This document shows, in pieces, positions 1 to 12,689 of a DNA stretch of 64,000 nucleotides; positions within the stretch are counted from its first letter, which is position 1; each line of letters begins with the position of its first letter. The notes beneath the pieces were generated by a model, which worked only from the letters and a program-made list of their open reading frames with translations, was not told where the DNA came from and ran no database searches. This DNA comes from Siphonodentalium dalli (taxonomy: Eukaryota > Mollusca > Scaphopoda > Gadilida > Siphonodentaliidae). The stretch covers positions 125,312,754 through 125,376,753 of the forward strand of contig CP136061.1 in the NCBI GenBank assembly GCA_032622095.1, in the 5' to 3' direction. The position numbers were made by a program, and so were the translations under genes.

Positions 1-266
1 TATGTTACTAAAATGTTCTCATTTCAGCACATTATTGACTGAAAATGAGGGATTCTAAGCAGATTATGTACCTAAAATAAGTTTCTTATCAGCAGATAAT
101 CTGCTGATTTTCGGGAGAACAGGCTGTTTTTCACGTCAAGTAACGGCTGTCCAGCAATACTTTGAAATGTCTTATCAATAACAAATACAGCAGGTCTTTT
201 AATAGTGGGATGGAACCAAATACTACGGGAATACCCCAGCATCATTGGAAGTAAGTAGGACATCAT

Positions 267-955
267 TCTTACGATCAGGTCGTGGTGTCACATTTGGGGA
301 GTCTTACCCCTCCCAGTGGGGTGGTAGGCATATTCTACTCATGGCCTTCACGTGCGAACCTGAAGTGGAACACGGGTACTTTTAGGCGTCACACACATAA
401 GATTGTCCAAATTGCATTAAAAGTTAATGAATAAAGCTGTACTAATGTCGCTTATTAGAGGTGACGAATCTTATCCAAATGTTCGCTGTACAAAGTTGTG
501 GGGTCCGTGGGTACCGGATGCAATTCGATTCGGTTAAAACCCCTCGTTAAATAAAACATTATTAAGTGTCCATCGGCTAAGGGTAGCCCAGCTCACGTTG
601 ATTGAATCCGATTATGTTCGGTGCTTCTTGAATAATAAATAGCGTTGGAATTAGTTGCCGTCGATGATGAATACCAATATTTACCGTCTGGTTGAAGGTA
701 GCAATTAATAATTTGGTATCCAATTATCATTCGTTTCCATTGTGTTGGCCAGTGCACAAAAACTGGTTGCAGGCACAGTAAGTATACATGGGGCTGACCT
801 GACCTGTTCCAGTTTGCTGGACAAATAATCACTCCAGATGTCAACCATGAATGAACTTTGGAGCACGAACCCACACATATACGTGTTCTAATGTGTGCAT
901 ATACGCATGGGAGTTTGTATGGTCAATATATGAACTGATTTACGTCTTTCAACAA
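267..955. other. No supported feature
   Basis: A minus-strand frame (593-874, 93 codons) is somewhat coding-like near its end but has no recognisable domain or splice signal. The left edge (1-125) carries a reverse fragment of the gataatctgctta repeat family. Confidence 0.5.
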
Positions 956-959
956 CATT

Positions 960-1163
960 TTAACCCTTTCTTGACTGGAGCTTCCTGCAATTAAGGGAAA
1001 ACCCTGTGCCAATCTATTCTCTTATATATGCGAGTCTCCCGTTAACCTAACAATATTTACCTTCAACTTGTCGGTGCATTGTTTTTATACATGCGAGGCT
1101 CCCTATGGACGAAGATAATATTTAATGCTGCACCAGAACAGCTCCCGTCATGAAAGAGTTACA
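960..1163. mobile_element. Small TIR element related to the piggyBac-type MITE
   Basis: Starts TTAACCCTTTCTTGAC and ends with the near-inverse GTCATGAAAGAGTTA. It includes the words ccctgtgccaat and ctcttatatatgcgag shared with 16366-16722. Confidence 0.55.
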
Positions 1164-1254
1164 TATTAAAACGGAAAACATTTCGCCAAGGATTTGTTAT
1201 GTTAATTTCAATGCGTAATGTTAAATTATCTGTTCTTACCTGCTTCAGCATTAA

Positions 1255-1750
1255 AGGCACGTGAGGCCTTATTTGTCGAAAATATTCATATTTGTTCTAA
1301 TCACCGTAAACAGAAAAAACATTAAAACGCATACAGTTTCGTTCATATATACCATGACCATCACGTAAACAGCATGTTATCATAAAGACCTACTATATTT
1401 TACCTAAGCAAGAGCCTGATAGCTGTTACCGAAGACAGCACAATGATACTGGCTAATCACACATAAATGGCATAAACGCTTTTTATTAGTTCCATATCAG
1501 GAATTCACCAACAAAGAACGCTCTTTATTTTTACCATCATAATATAAACAAACACCAGAAAAGTAACTTTTTATGCTTTTGTTTACATAACAATGGTCAA
1601 ACATTTGACAATAACATACTGTTTATGCGATATTTCTTATTTGTATACGGACAAAGTCTGTCTACATTTTGATGTTCTTTCTGTTTGTGGCGGTTTTTGA
1701 CGGGTGGAAATATTTTCACAGGATACCCACCGCCAAGGCCAACCGTACCT
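1255..1750 (+). mobile_element. TTAA MITE, subfamily 1 (copy A)
   Basis: 496 bp with TTAA at both ends (1251-1254, 1751-1754) and ends AGGCACG and CGTACCT. It is nearly identical to 39196-39691 along its length, implying recent movement. Non-coding. Confidence 0.85.
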
Positions 1751-1885
1751 TTAACATAACATTTTCTTGTTTTCTTGATTCGTGTATATATTTCACTTCA
1801 TGGTCTACGTAGAAGTATCATCTAAATATACAGCCTGTTCTCCTGAAAACCCGCTCATATTCCGTTTATGATAGAAATTGTTTTA

Positions 1886-2170
1886 GGTAGATAATCTGCT
1901 TAGAATAGCCTTATCTCGAGCTATTGTGCTGAAAATGATAGCGTTTTATTCACATTATCGACTCATGATAAGGCGATTCTAAGCAGATTATCTAAGCGGA
2001 CAATGACACAAATAAGACAGCTCACGACATTTCAGGTGTACGCTCTTTAATGGGTGTTTTCACTGTGGCCCGCGCAATAAAACGAAATAGCGGATATGAC
2101 TCCATTATCTGCTTATTTCAGAGTCAAATAATCACATTATGTCCTTATTTCACGTTATAGGTCGATTATT
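1886..2170 (+). mobile_element. Repeat family with gataatctgctta end (copy 1)
   Basis: Starts tttaggtagataatctgctt with an internal inverted pair, then a region containing ctgtggcccgcgc. It is homologous to 31556-31840. Short pieces also occur at 1-125 (reverse), 22592-22632, 41690-41890 and 52975-53040. Related termini contain cagcctgttctc. Confidence 0.65.
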
Positions 2171-2972
2171 ATGTTTAAAAATAGGAACACAAAATAACCA
2201 CATTCCTTGCCATATGCATAGGAACACAAAATAACCACATTCCTTGCCATATGCACAATAGCCATATCAATCTACATTCAGCTTAACCATTCAATAGCTT
2301 CATACATGCTGCCTTCCATACCAATACAGCTGGTTGTCAAACTCCTACGATTGCATGACAATCCACATGACATGTCCCTACCTGTCCGTGCTTATACCTG
2401 TATTCACTATGCCCCCCCCCCCACATTCAGAATAGATAATTCCAATACATCATTTTATAACTGAATAGAATATGTGCAGTGTCCTCAACATTAGAGTATC
2501 GTATGAAACACGATTGACGTGGTTTCCCGACTTAAATATCTGAATAGAAGGAAAGGTGTAGTGGGAATCGTGTAAACTAATGGGGAGTATATAATATACT
2601 TTACTATATTTACTATATAATATATTTAAAATACATATATATAATCTACGTGTCAGTTGTGATAAATAATTAATGAAAATCATGTAGGATAAATCGACAA
2701 AAATTTGTCAAATCGCATAAAATTGTCACTTTACCGTTCTCTGCCGAGGTGTGTGTAGGAGGGACATGTGGTTCCTATTGCAACAATTAAAGCGCGGAAC
2801 GAGAGAGATATGAGAGATGAAGCAGGGATGGATCCATTACTTTCTAAAGTAATGCATTACCATTACTTCCCATTTTTAACCACTACTATTACTCTGAAAA
2901 TAAGAGCTAATGCATTGTCATTACCATGCATTCTTTCAAAATGAATAGATTACCGCAGTGTGTTAGGTTTAA

Positions 2973-3490
2973 AGATACGGGCGGTGTTAGCGGTGGGTAT
3001 GCTGTTAAGATATTCACATCCGTTAAAAACCGCCATAAACAGATATAATAGTAAACTATAGACCGACCTTGTTCTTATACCAATCAGAAATATGGCATAA
3101 CATTATGTTATTGTCAAATCTTTTCCTTTGTTATGTAAACAAAAGCAAAAAACGTTACATAATCTGGCTTTTGTTTAAATCCGGATATGGCAAACATAAA
3201 CAGCGATATGTGTTACTGTTTCCCTGATATGGAAATAATAAAGAGCGTTTATATCATTTGTGTGTGATTAAACAATATAATTGCGCTGTGCTATGTAAAC
3301 AGAAGCAAAACTTCTGTAACACGAGCAGGTTCTTGTTTACGTACAACATCGTACGTCTTGACGACAATATACTATTTGCGCGCTGATTATGTTTGGCATA
3401 TGAGCAAAACTATATATATTTTAATATTCCTTCTGCTGATGGCGATTTGAACAAATATGAATATTTCTGCAACGACCGCCGCCCGTGCAT
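2973..3490 (+). mobile_element. TTAA MITE, subfamily 2 (copy D)
   Basis: Flanked by TTAA (2969-2972, 3491-3494). Termini AGATACGGGCGG / CCGCCCGTGCAT are inverted. It shares internal words with subfamily 1 (gttatgtaaacaaaagca, gaacaaatatgaatat), so the two subfamilies are related. Confidence 0.8.
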
Positions 3491-4317
3491 TTAAAATAAA
3501 AATAATAAAGTCTGTGTTTGTCGTCTCCACGCCTACCCAAAAGTACCGCCGACCCTAATTTATTTTCCAATTATCTGTTCTTTTATAAATTATAAATTAT
3601 TGCCTTTTCAACAAATATATATCCTTTCATGTCTTATCGGGTCTATATGAATGAGATAATGGCAGCCGTAATTTCCCTTAAACAATCTGAGACATTTTAT
3701 AAGCAATATACTTATTACACAAAATGGTAAACAGCTATCCTCACCTCCGTACTTCTTTCAAGATAATGTTACATTCTTTAGGTATAAGATCAATGACGAG
3801 AATCTGATTCCCCATGAACTTGTATTTATTATACCACGTCATATCATATCGTGTCAATGTATCATGGTTGAAGATTGATACACATCTAGGTACTCTCACT
3901 TGACACTCAAATAAAAAACACACACTAAAAAACACCGGATGACGCTATATTTCACATATATGCTACATACTCCTTCGCCAAAGCGTTCTCAATGTACTAC
4001 AATAAACCCATAGTCAGAAATGGTAGCGCCCTCAAGATTTCATTTGAAATAGTGGTCAGAGTAGCGCAAGAAATAGCATGCAGAAAAATAATCGGGCAAA
4101 CATTTGCGATCTTCGTAACGTGCATGGTTCAAGTACGAGCACGTTTCTAGTCACATTTAGTATCCAATTACGCAAATATGGAGTATGTTTTAATCACATT
4201 TAGTGCACCACCTCCTGCGACATGATCAGAAATACTTTCCAATATACACCCTAGGAGGGCGTAGTGCTGATCTAAGAATGGTCTCAGGTAATGCACTCCT
4301 GATATGACCTCTCATAA

Positions 4318-4830
4318 GGATTAATTAAAATACATGTATGGTTCCACGAGGGTGAATTAAAATATGGTCACACCCAGAGAGGGTTAATTGAAATATGGTC
4401 CGATGAGGGTAAATTAAAATATGGTCACATCACGGTTAAATAAAATATGGTCCCATCAGGTTAATTAATATATCGTCCAATGAGGGATAATATAAATATG
4501 GTCCTATGATGGTTAATTAAAATTGTACCTTGATTTTTTATTAAAATATCGTCCCATGAGGGTTAATAAAAATATGGACCCATAGGGGTTAATTGAAATA
4601 TGGTCACATTAAGGTCAATTCAAATATGGTAACGTGACTTAATTAAAGAATAAATATATGGTCCCATTATGAGGGTTAATTAAAATATGGTGTCATCAGT
4701 GTTGATTAAACTACAGTCCCAGTGGGGTGAAATACAACACAGTCCCATGAGGGTCAATTAAAATATGGTCAAATGAGGACTAATTATAATATGCCCCCTC
4801 CCACATGAGGATCAATTAAAACATGGTAAC
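4318..4830. repeat. Minisatellite, unit about 27 bp
   Basis: About 18 imperfect copies of ttaattaaaatatggtccca plus tgagggt, with length variation between units. Confidence 0.8.
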
Positions 4831-5367
4831 TGGAAGGGGTGGGTAATGTCTGAACAATCTTCAATTCATATAGCATTCTGATATATCCTCGGTACACATA
4901 AATACAAATGATGTTTAGAATTAGGCCACAACCAATGTGAAGGTTTGTGTTGGAACATGTCTTATTACATTTCTATTTACAAACAGCACGAAGGAGCAAC
5001 GTGGGAATTGGTTAATAGTGACCATCCCAATTCATTTAGAATATAACATGCCGATATTCGTCGCGTTTAACTAAATGAAAACATTCACTAAACGATATTA
5101 AATAACATGTTGAACATCGATATAAACAAACACCTCGTACGATTCATGTTCCAATTAAATTTCCCGTGCAGTATAATAGTAGATAGCATTCCGATATATG
5201 TTACGAGAAAATAAACGAAAGATGCCGCTAAACGAATTTCACATGAGTCGTCATCAGATGAGCGATTTTCTTGTTCACTCAGTGAAATAGTAGTAAACTG
5301 TTATTCGTATTGAGCGATCGTATTGAGCTATAAAAACCCCATGTCTCTCCAAAGTTGATCATATTCA

Positions 5368-5874
5368 ATGTTCTATCTTCATCATGGCAAGTTCTCAAGT
5401 AAATGTATTCTGCATCGCCAACGATCGAGGAGGCAACACCTGGTCTTCAATGACTTCAAATTCCGCATCAAATCACGTCGATCCGAGAATGTCGACTGGG
5501 TGTGTTGTAAGAATGGCTGTGGTGCCACCATCAACACAAAGAACGAGATAGTTATCGGGCGGCCAACGCGTCTCTTAGACATTTCAAGAGAATATTCAGG
5601 AAAACGAGATCCTGGTAGCGCACTTAAAACATTATATTATGCTCTAATACAAAGCCATCTTGTCTACGGTGTTCAAATATGGGAACACGTCCCAGCGAAA
5701 AAAACAATCATGCTTCAAAAACGCGCGATACGAGTTCATTCTTATCCAACTATATGGAACAACCTAGATAACGAATTTACATCATACCAAACCAGGCACA
5801 CATTCAAACGGCGTTTACATGCCGCTTGCATTAAAAAATATGCTGTAACAATTAAACGCAAAAATCAAAGATGA
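5368..5874 (+). pseudogene. FLYWCH-like zinc finger fused to a LINE reverse transcriptase end
   Basis: 168 codons from an ATG. Residues ~20-62 (LVFNDFKFRIKSRR, then DWVCCKNGCGATINT) resemble an FLYWCH finger with its W-x-C and C residues, but the closing His-x-His pair is absent. From about residue 70 the protein changes to SALKTLYYALIQSHLVYGVQ, IWEHVP and LQKRAIR, the thumb-region motifs of Jockey/CR1-type LINE reverse transcriptases, ending with WNNLDNEF and FKRRLHAA, typical of LINE C-termini. The junction falls near 5565-5580. So a LINE 3' fragment seems to have landed inside an FLYWCH-coding exon or FLYWCH-bearing transposon. Whether the chimera is expressed is unknown. Confidence 0.65.
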
Positions 5875-6265
5875 TCAGACTGTGTGGTAGCTCGTCAATA
5901 AGTGACTTCCCCTATATCGCAATCCACAACCTCACTCAGCACATTCCTACTCGACTTTCAAGGAACATCCCACTGACAAGAAAGAGACAAACCATCGAGT
6001 AATCAATAAGCGATTTATCTAGACGTATACCCTCCATGCATATAGTCCAGTTAAATGCAACCAGTGTAAGATACATAATTATTTAGCCGTGCATTGTACA
6101 ATGCATCTTGACCGCCTATCGTAACATCTTTTCGTCTTTAAGGGGCGGCAGTAAGACAGTCTAGCCTGACTATGCCACCCCTCGAATTTACAATGTAATA
6201 TTTGTCAAATTTATCATGCATTAATATGTGTATATTGAAATAAAATATCCTATCCTATCCTATCC
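5572..6265 (+). mobile_element. LINE 3' fragment with (TATCC)n tail
   Basis: Coding end followed by a 3' UTR containing aggggcggcagtaagac and the tail aaaatatcctatcctatcc. The same tail closes the decayed copy at 12688. The 5' truncation is typical of target-primed insertion. Confidence 0.75.
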
Positions 6266-6947
6266 ACGTTGTAGAATACTTAGATTCCATCGCTAAATTA
6301 GTTCGCCATTGAGCTTTTTGTTAAAGTATTGTCGTGTATTTGTTATATGTTTGTTATCTTCTTGTATGTATTTTATTAATTATTTTGCATCAATAAATAA
6401 ATAAAACATGACATAGATTATTTCCTGACATCAACATTGAATCAGAACCAAAGGTTCCAAAACCCTCGTTCCCAAACTGACAAATCATTAAAAACCTACA
6501 AAAAGAGAGGACAAACCATTAAAACATCAACAGAAAAGAGGAATAGACTATAAGCGGCAAATGATAGAAGTAAGGGATTATTGCCACCCCGTGCAGGTAC
6601 CCCCGGAAACAATAGCCGTCGGCAAAGTGCGATGCTCCCCTTCTGGGCATGCAGTAACAAACCATGGGTCAATCAAGCATTTCCAAGAGACAGCAGCTTA
6701 CAAGAAAACCATAGTCAGAAATGGTAACGCCACCAAGATCATATTATTAGCCATAAATATAAATTATAATACAATTATTCTATAAACTAGCTTTCAAATT
6801 TTATGTGGGAAATTTGCATACTTCTATATTTCAAGTTTTCCCGTTTCTCGTGTTATACATTACTTTCTTCAAACTGTCTTCTTTATTACACAAGCTGATG
6901 GGCCCGACTTCGTCCGGGATGTTTCCCATCTGATTTCCGGCGAAAGG

Positions 6948-7467
6948 CGCGATTTGACCTTCAATTGACTATTTCGAAAGTCAAGGTCAGGTCAGGGTCA
7001 TGATTTGACCCGTCCAAAACCCCCACCCGGAGAAAAGTACCACTAGGTATCAAATTTCGTCGAAATCCGTTCGTTTTACCCCACTTGACCTTTAATTAAC
7101 AATTTTGAAGGTCAAGGTAAGGTCGGAGTCATGATTTGACCCGACCAAAACACTCCCCCGACAAAAGTACCCATAGGTATCAAATTTCGTCGAAATCCAT
7201 CCGTTTTACCCGATTTGACCTTTTATTGACCACATTGAAGGTCAAGGTCACGCCGATGTCACGATTTGACCCGTTCAAAACACTCCCCGGACAAAAGTAT
7301 CCCTAGGTAGGTATCAAATTTCGCCGAAATTTGTCCGATTTACCCAAATTGACCTTGCATTGACAGTTTTAAAGGTCACGGTCAGGTCGGGCTCACGATT
7401 TGACCCGTCCAAATCACTTCCCGGACACAAATACCCATAAGTATCAAATTACGTTGAAATCTATGGA
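6948..7467. repeat. Tandem repeat, unit about 130 bp, four copies
   Basis: Each unit holds gatttgacctt, gaaggtcaaggtca, gatttgacccg.ccaaaac, acaaaagtaccc and aggtatcaaatttcg. GC content and CpG are higher than in the surroundings. Confidence 0.85.
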
Positions 7468-7929
7468 AAGCCGAAGAGGACATGTTAGTTGCTAATTGCT
7501 AGATATACGACGCACGACTTGTCGCGGTATTTTAAAGGTGTTTCAAACTAGGAGATAAAAGGATTCTGCGTTTCAAATGGTGATGAATTATAGTAATTTA
7601 TTCAAATTTTATGGCATAAATTGTTATTAAAACCGTATATACTATAACAAAAACGAATGACTCGAAAATTAAGTGGGCCTTTAAACAAAGTCACAATTGC
7701 AGTTAGGCTCATCTCATACTCGTTTAATCAGCGATATTCTGCTGCGCGGTTTGTTATAGTTCCCAGTATTCATTGAGCGTTATAGCCCCAACTGTTATAA
7801 TTCGCCTTTAGCAGGCGTACTCTTGCCTCAGATTATTGAGATATTAGGTCATACGTAATGACATTAAATCGCATGGAAACATAGCAATTGTGTGGGCTGC
7901 TTGGCGTGAATATTTAATGAGAAATAAAG

Positions 7930-8690
7930 TCATACGTAATGACATTAAACTCAAGAAAACCCGCGAAAACAAAACAAAATCACATTTAATGTTTTAAGTT
8001 ATTTCCTTCATAAAAAGAATCTTCGTGATAATGAACCCTCCCAATACTTTAGAATATAGAATTAACCTTAAAATAACAAAAACCTTCGGAATACAGAACC
8101 TTCGGAATAACGAACCTTCTGATTGGTGAACCTTCGGAATAGCGAACATTCAGAGACATTTCGGAATAGTGGACATGCTAGATAGTGAACCTTCGGAATA
8201 GAGACATGCCCCCAATATTCATATTATATGCCCAGAGTTCAAAGGTATGGGCCCATACAATCCTAAATTTGGCCCTTAAAATATTGAACTCCAAATTGGA
8301 GCCCACATCACTTAAGTCAACTGTACCTGTGTCATGTCCCAATGTGGGAGGGTCCACAATATACCACAACATTCATATTATATGCCAAGAATTCAAATGT
8401 ATGGGCCCACGTAATGACATTAAATCTCAAGAAAACCCGCGAAAACAAAACAAAATCACATTTAATGTTCTAAGTTAAGTTATTTCCTCCTGTATCTGTA
8501 TCGGTATGCGCGCATGATCAGTTCGGATGTGAGCGCACACTCCGTAAAAAGAATCTTTGTGATAATGAACCCTCTCAAATTAGTCTCAATACTTTAGAAT
8601 ATAGAATTAACCTAAAAATAACAAAAACCTTCGGAATAGAGAACCTTCGGAATAGCGGACCTTCGGGATAGCGAACCTTCATAATTGAAA
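7930..8690. repeat. Direct duplication (~480 bp apart) with short ccttcggaatag repeats
   Basis: The segment 7930-8110 recurs at 8410-8650 (aagaaaacccgcgaaaacaa, gtgataatgaaccct). Each copy ends in several units of ccttcggaatagcgaa. Open frames at 8178-8478 fall inside it and are not taken as genes. Confidence 0.75.
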
Positions 8691-8699
8691 CCTGCCCCC

Positions 8700-9640
8700 A
8701 CAAGTACACCGGTGACGTAAACACATGTGCTAATCTTTGTTGTACTATCGTGACTCTATCGGTGCGATTTATAATCAGTACGAAATAACCATAATAATAC
8801 AGTCGCCCAGTGGATTATCGATCGACCACAGAATATGAAAATCTGCGTACCAAGCAACACCACGGTGTGGCGTAATAATACACGCGGGGCGCGAAATAAC
8901 AATAGGTGTCTTTAATATTCTAGTTCCAGTCGCTCGTTCATTAACCAAAACATATATTCATTTACACTTTCTAGTGTAGTATTAACGCCATGGCGCTATG
9001 TACCCAAACGTCCGAAAATCATATGGCTATTTCCCAGATAAGCACTCAAGATGCCACTCGACCGACGCTCATATCCACTAACTCCTAATTCGTGCGGTGC
9101 ATAATGCCAGCTTATCTTGCCTTTCGGCTTCATGCCCAAGAAGGCGCTAGTGACAGTCGAGAATACGACCTTTACGGTGATTACCCCGGCCCTTCGGTGT
9201 CATCACGTTTCTCGGACTACTTGATATTAACATTCGGTCTCAGATTTTAACTTGGGGCACTATGATAATTGCACCAGGCGTATTACTTAACGATTTATTG
9301 GATTAAGTCCATCTCGCCCGCGGATAAGCTGGTAAGTAATATCCGGTGTTATGTGCAACGGCTTCGCCCATGATTAAACTCTCAGAACCCGCAATCGATA
9401 GCAATGTGGCGTGCATGATATTCCATTGTCATCCAGTAAGCACCTTAGCTCAGACAGACTGAACGATAATTAGGGCCTTGCTCAGTTGGTTTGACATCGC
9501 GAATATTATCGTTTCAATGTTCAACCTCATCGAATTTACCAGAGTCAGTGTAAATCGGCGGAGGTCGTTCCACTCGGGAATTGATCTCAGATCATCGGGT
9601 GAGCCAAGTGAACGTCTTTTCACGTGACCAAGAGATCGTG
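8700..9640. other. Locally GC-richer stretch without a recognised gene
   Basis: Around 9060-9640 CpG is frequent. A start-less minus-strand open run (about 9190-9000; reads through FLGMKPKGKISWHYAPHELG) is the longest feature. No family match, no clear splice sites. Confidence 0.35.
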
Positions 9641-9649
9641 ACAATTCTG

Positions 9650-10060
9650 GCGCGGTCTCTATACACAAACCACTTTCTTGTGAGGATTCTACATTGGAGC
9701 TTTATCCCCGTTGCACTGAATAAATGTCTGGTATTTGTTACAGACATTCCGTCACAGAAGACCATTTGGTTCCAGAATATGTACGACAACGTGCGTATAA
9801 AATGCATTTTACCAATACCAACAATGTGCAGTGAAATTGCTGCAGTTCCACATGTAACGGTCCTACTAACATTTACCTTTAAATACACATATGGTTGATT
9901 ATTGCGAGACAGTTGCTTAATTAAAGTCAAATTTCGGTAGCACTGCCACAGGTGGAACCACAGTCTCTTTACTTATCACGTAGTTAGCTGCGTTACGAAT
10001 GCATTTTATAATCATTTTTGAGTTCATAGAACCCAGTATAGTATAAACCCGAGAGCGACC
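9650..10060. repeat. Diverged relative of the Harbinger-like MITE
   Basis: Shares gcagttccac.tgtaacgg, gattattgcgagaca and ccacaggtggaac with 54080-54190 in the same order. Overlapping open frames on both strands here (9581-9930) are attributed to this repeat. Confidence 0.5.
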
Positions 10061-10539
10061 CGCCTGATTATGTGGAGAGAAACACGTAAATAATGCAGTA
10101 TTACATATAACCCAGATCATTGGAATTATAAGAGATATTCCACTTCTAGCTACTGTATACAGGGACGTGGCTAGATGGTCTCCGTTGGGGGTGTCCACAT
10201 TGGAAAATTCCAACTGCACTCCGCCCTTGAATCAGGCCAAATACAAGTTGTGCATACTTCCATTTTCACCCCTTGCTCCTCGGTCTCAGGCCTAATAGCC
10301 TATATATTCATAAACCATGGTTCAATATACCCGGTATGAGAACATTCAGATATTTGAACCTGACAATTGTATAAATCCTAACATCTAGTGGTCTAACTCC
10401 AGACCAATGTACGATGCTACGGACAGGGGACCAGGACACACCGGGTCATGGTTGTTCTGCCCGTTGTGAGAACATTTTGAAAACTAAACAAGAATATCAC
10501 AAAATCCTAGCATCTAAACTAGCCTCAAGCCTTCCTAGA

Positions 10540-10960
10540 ATTGGAAATTTCAAACCTGACGCCCCAACTTAGGTTGGAAAATTTCCAACTGATGACAATT
10601 CCAATGACAATGTTGACCAAATGTAGGGCAATATTGTTCTCTTAAATTAACTAGCAGATTGTGACTGGCCATGTGGGAGGGACCGGGACACAAGCTTTCC
10701 AAATGTTGTAAATTTCCAACCTGACACCCCCCCCCCCAAGGTTGGAAAATTTCCAGCTGATGACCATTTCAGTCCAAAAGTAGGAAAATATGCAAATATT
10801 GGCTCAAAAACAATAAATTCCCCAATATATTGTTTGAAAATCAAACTGCAAGAACATTTTCAACCTATTTTTGGTGTGAAATGTTCAACTAATGTTGTGT
10901 CAGGTGTGAAATTTACAACTGTTGAAAATTTTGACCAAAGTTGGGGGTGTGAGAGTGCGA
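10540..10960. repeat. Imperfect direct and inverted repeats of ttggaaaatttccaa words
   Basis: Words such as ggttggaaaatttcc and gtgaaatgttcaac recur on both strands, with a C-run at about 10726-10737. The open frames here are repeat by-products. Confidence 0.5.
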
Positions 10961-11627
10961 GTGCGACTGTTTGTATACCAGTTGACATGAGGTGTAATGC
11001 TATTTCAAATAACAATTGCTAATATTATGTTGAACAAAGACTCTATTAAAAACAGCTGTTACTGGTTCGAGACATAAGCATTTGTAAAGGTTGAAATAGC
11101 CGGGATATGTCTTGAACCAGCTGACAAAGTATCTGATATAATTGTAGCTAAAACACTTCCTTACAGTCATATCTGATAACAAAACCTGGTAACTCACGTT
11201 CTGGATTAAAGTAGTGTCGCGTTTGCGTGTAATCAGCAGTTATGGAGGCAAACACAACGGTTTTATGCCAATAATTAAACATTTGTATTGCATTCACTCT
11301 ATTAAATTGGAACTTGTGTTTCGTGACACAATCATGTATAATAGATAACATTAACGACGTTTAACTCACTTGCATGATAAAAGGAATACCTAAGTAGCAC
11401 ACAAGTACCGAGGATACAAAAGTAGAAACCCAACGCTGAATCTCTCTATTACTAGTAACAGCTTTGTCAGTGTTGGTTGACTTGTGTATGGCAGATTGGT
11501 TCGCGGTGTCCCTTCCAGAGTTAGAGTTAGACAGACCCACTGCAGCTATGAACACACATCTCGACGATCTGCTGTTTTTGTTGATCGATGCCAATGTGTC
11601 TCTGGCTAAGGAATCACCTAATGCACC

Positions 11628-12688
11628 AGGAAAAGAACGACACCAAATGGAACACTATTAAATTTCTCTTAAATAGCACAGAATTGAAACGTATCGGAAA
11701 TCGTGAGCACGAAACCTCAACCAAATGTTTAGGCATTCACATAGATGAAAATCATTTAAGAAACACATATCGCCAGTCTGCTCCAAATTAGCGCACGCCA
11801 TATATCATATAAATAAAGTCAAACACTTTTTCCCCAGACAGCACCCTTAAAACGTTATATTATGCCTTAATCCTAATCCAAAGTAATTTTGTATACTGAA
11901 TCCAAGTAATGGGCCATTTTTCCTAGGTAACAATAATCTTTCTATTACCAAAAAAAGAGCAATACGAATTGTGTGTAATAAAACGTACAGGAGCCATAAC
12001 GAAACTTTGTTTTAAAAAGAGAATATCTTGAAGGTATACGACCTTCACAAAGTCCACACGATTCTACTCACGCATGATTTGTATTACAGCCGCCTACGTG
12101 AATGTTTTTCTCAAATGTTCACTAAACGTATTGCCCGACCTGATGCCGGACAACAGCGCCCATTATCTTCACAACTCCGAGAACCTCCTTTTCTGAACAG
12201 CTATCATTGCATGCATTCCCAATCCCATTGACAATTTAAACAACACTATGACTGAAACACGTATTCAAAAACACATCACACTTCCCCCAAAACATACCCC
12301 GTTAAGTGTACACATAACGAGTTCAACCTATTCGAATCAGTAGTCCATGTAACCTCATCCGCCAAAAATACTACCCGATCATCCGAATTTGAATCATATA
12401 TATGATATTGAACAGCCCTCGGGTAGTATCCATTTTCACACTCTTGAGCACACTCTTGAACTAAGCCCTAAACTCATAAATTACATATACACAACATGTG
12501 CATGCACGGCTCACTCGAGGCCATGTTACTATAAGTTATTACTTTCTATATTTACCACACTGGGGATGGCAGGAAGACGGTCTTGTCATGTTATGCCATC
12601 CTCCCACAATATACGACATAATTATCTATAATTTTCATCATTATTATGTAATATATGTGTATTGGAAATAAAATATCCTATTTTATCC
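11628..12688 (+). pseudogene. Decayed LINE reverse transcriptase copy with the same tail
   Basis: Frames contain TKCLGIHIDEN (the LG-x-x-(I/L)D motif after the RT palm) and later a match to the LKTLYYALI stretch of the copy at 5572. The end reads aataaaatatcctattttat. Frameshifts are frequent. The 3' UTR word ggcaggaagacggtc is shared with the element at 33698. Confidence 0.7.
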
Positions 12689-12689
12689 G

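Noticed and set aside
8185-8478. 97-codon ORF
   Set aside because: It lies within a duplicated segment with short ccttcggaatag repeats; the frame is a repeat by-product.
9581-9930. ORFs of 105 and 112 codons on opposite strands
   Set aside because: They overlap a diverged MITE-like repeat also found at about 54080-54190.
11464-11661. Plus-strand 65-codon ORF
   Set aside because: The minus strand of the same DNA is at least as coding-like; no homology.
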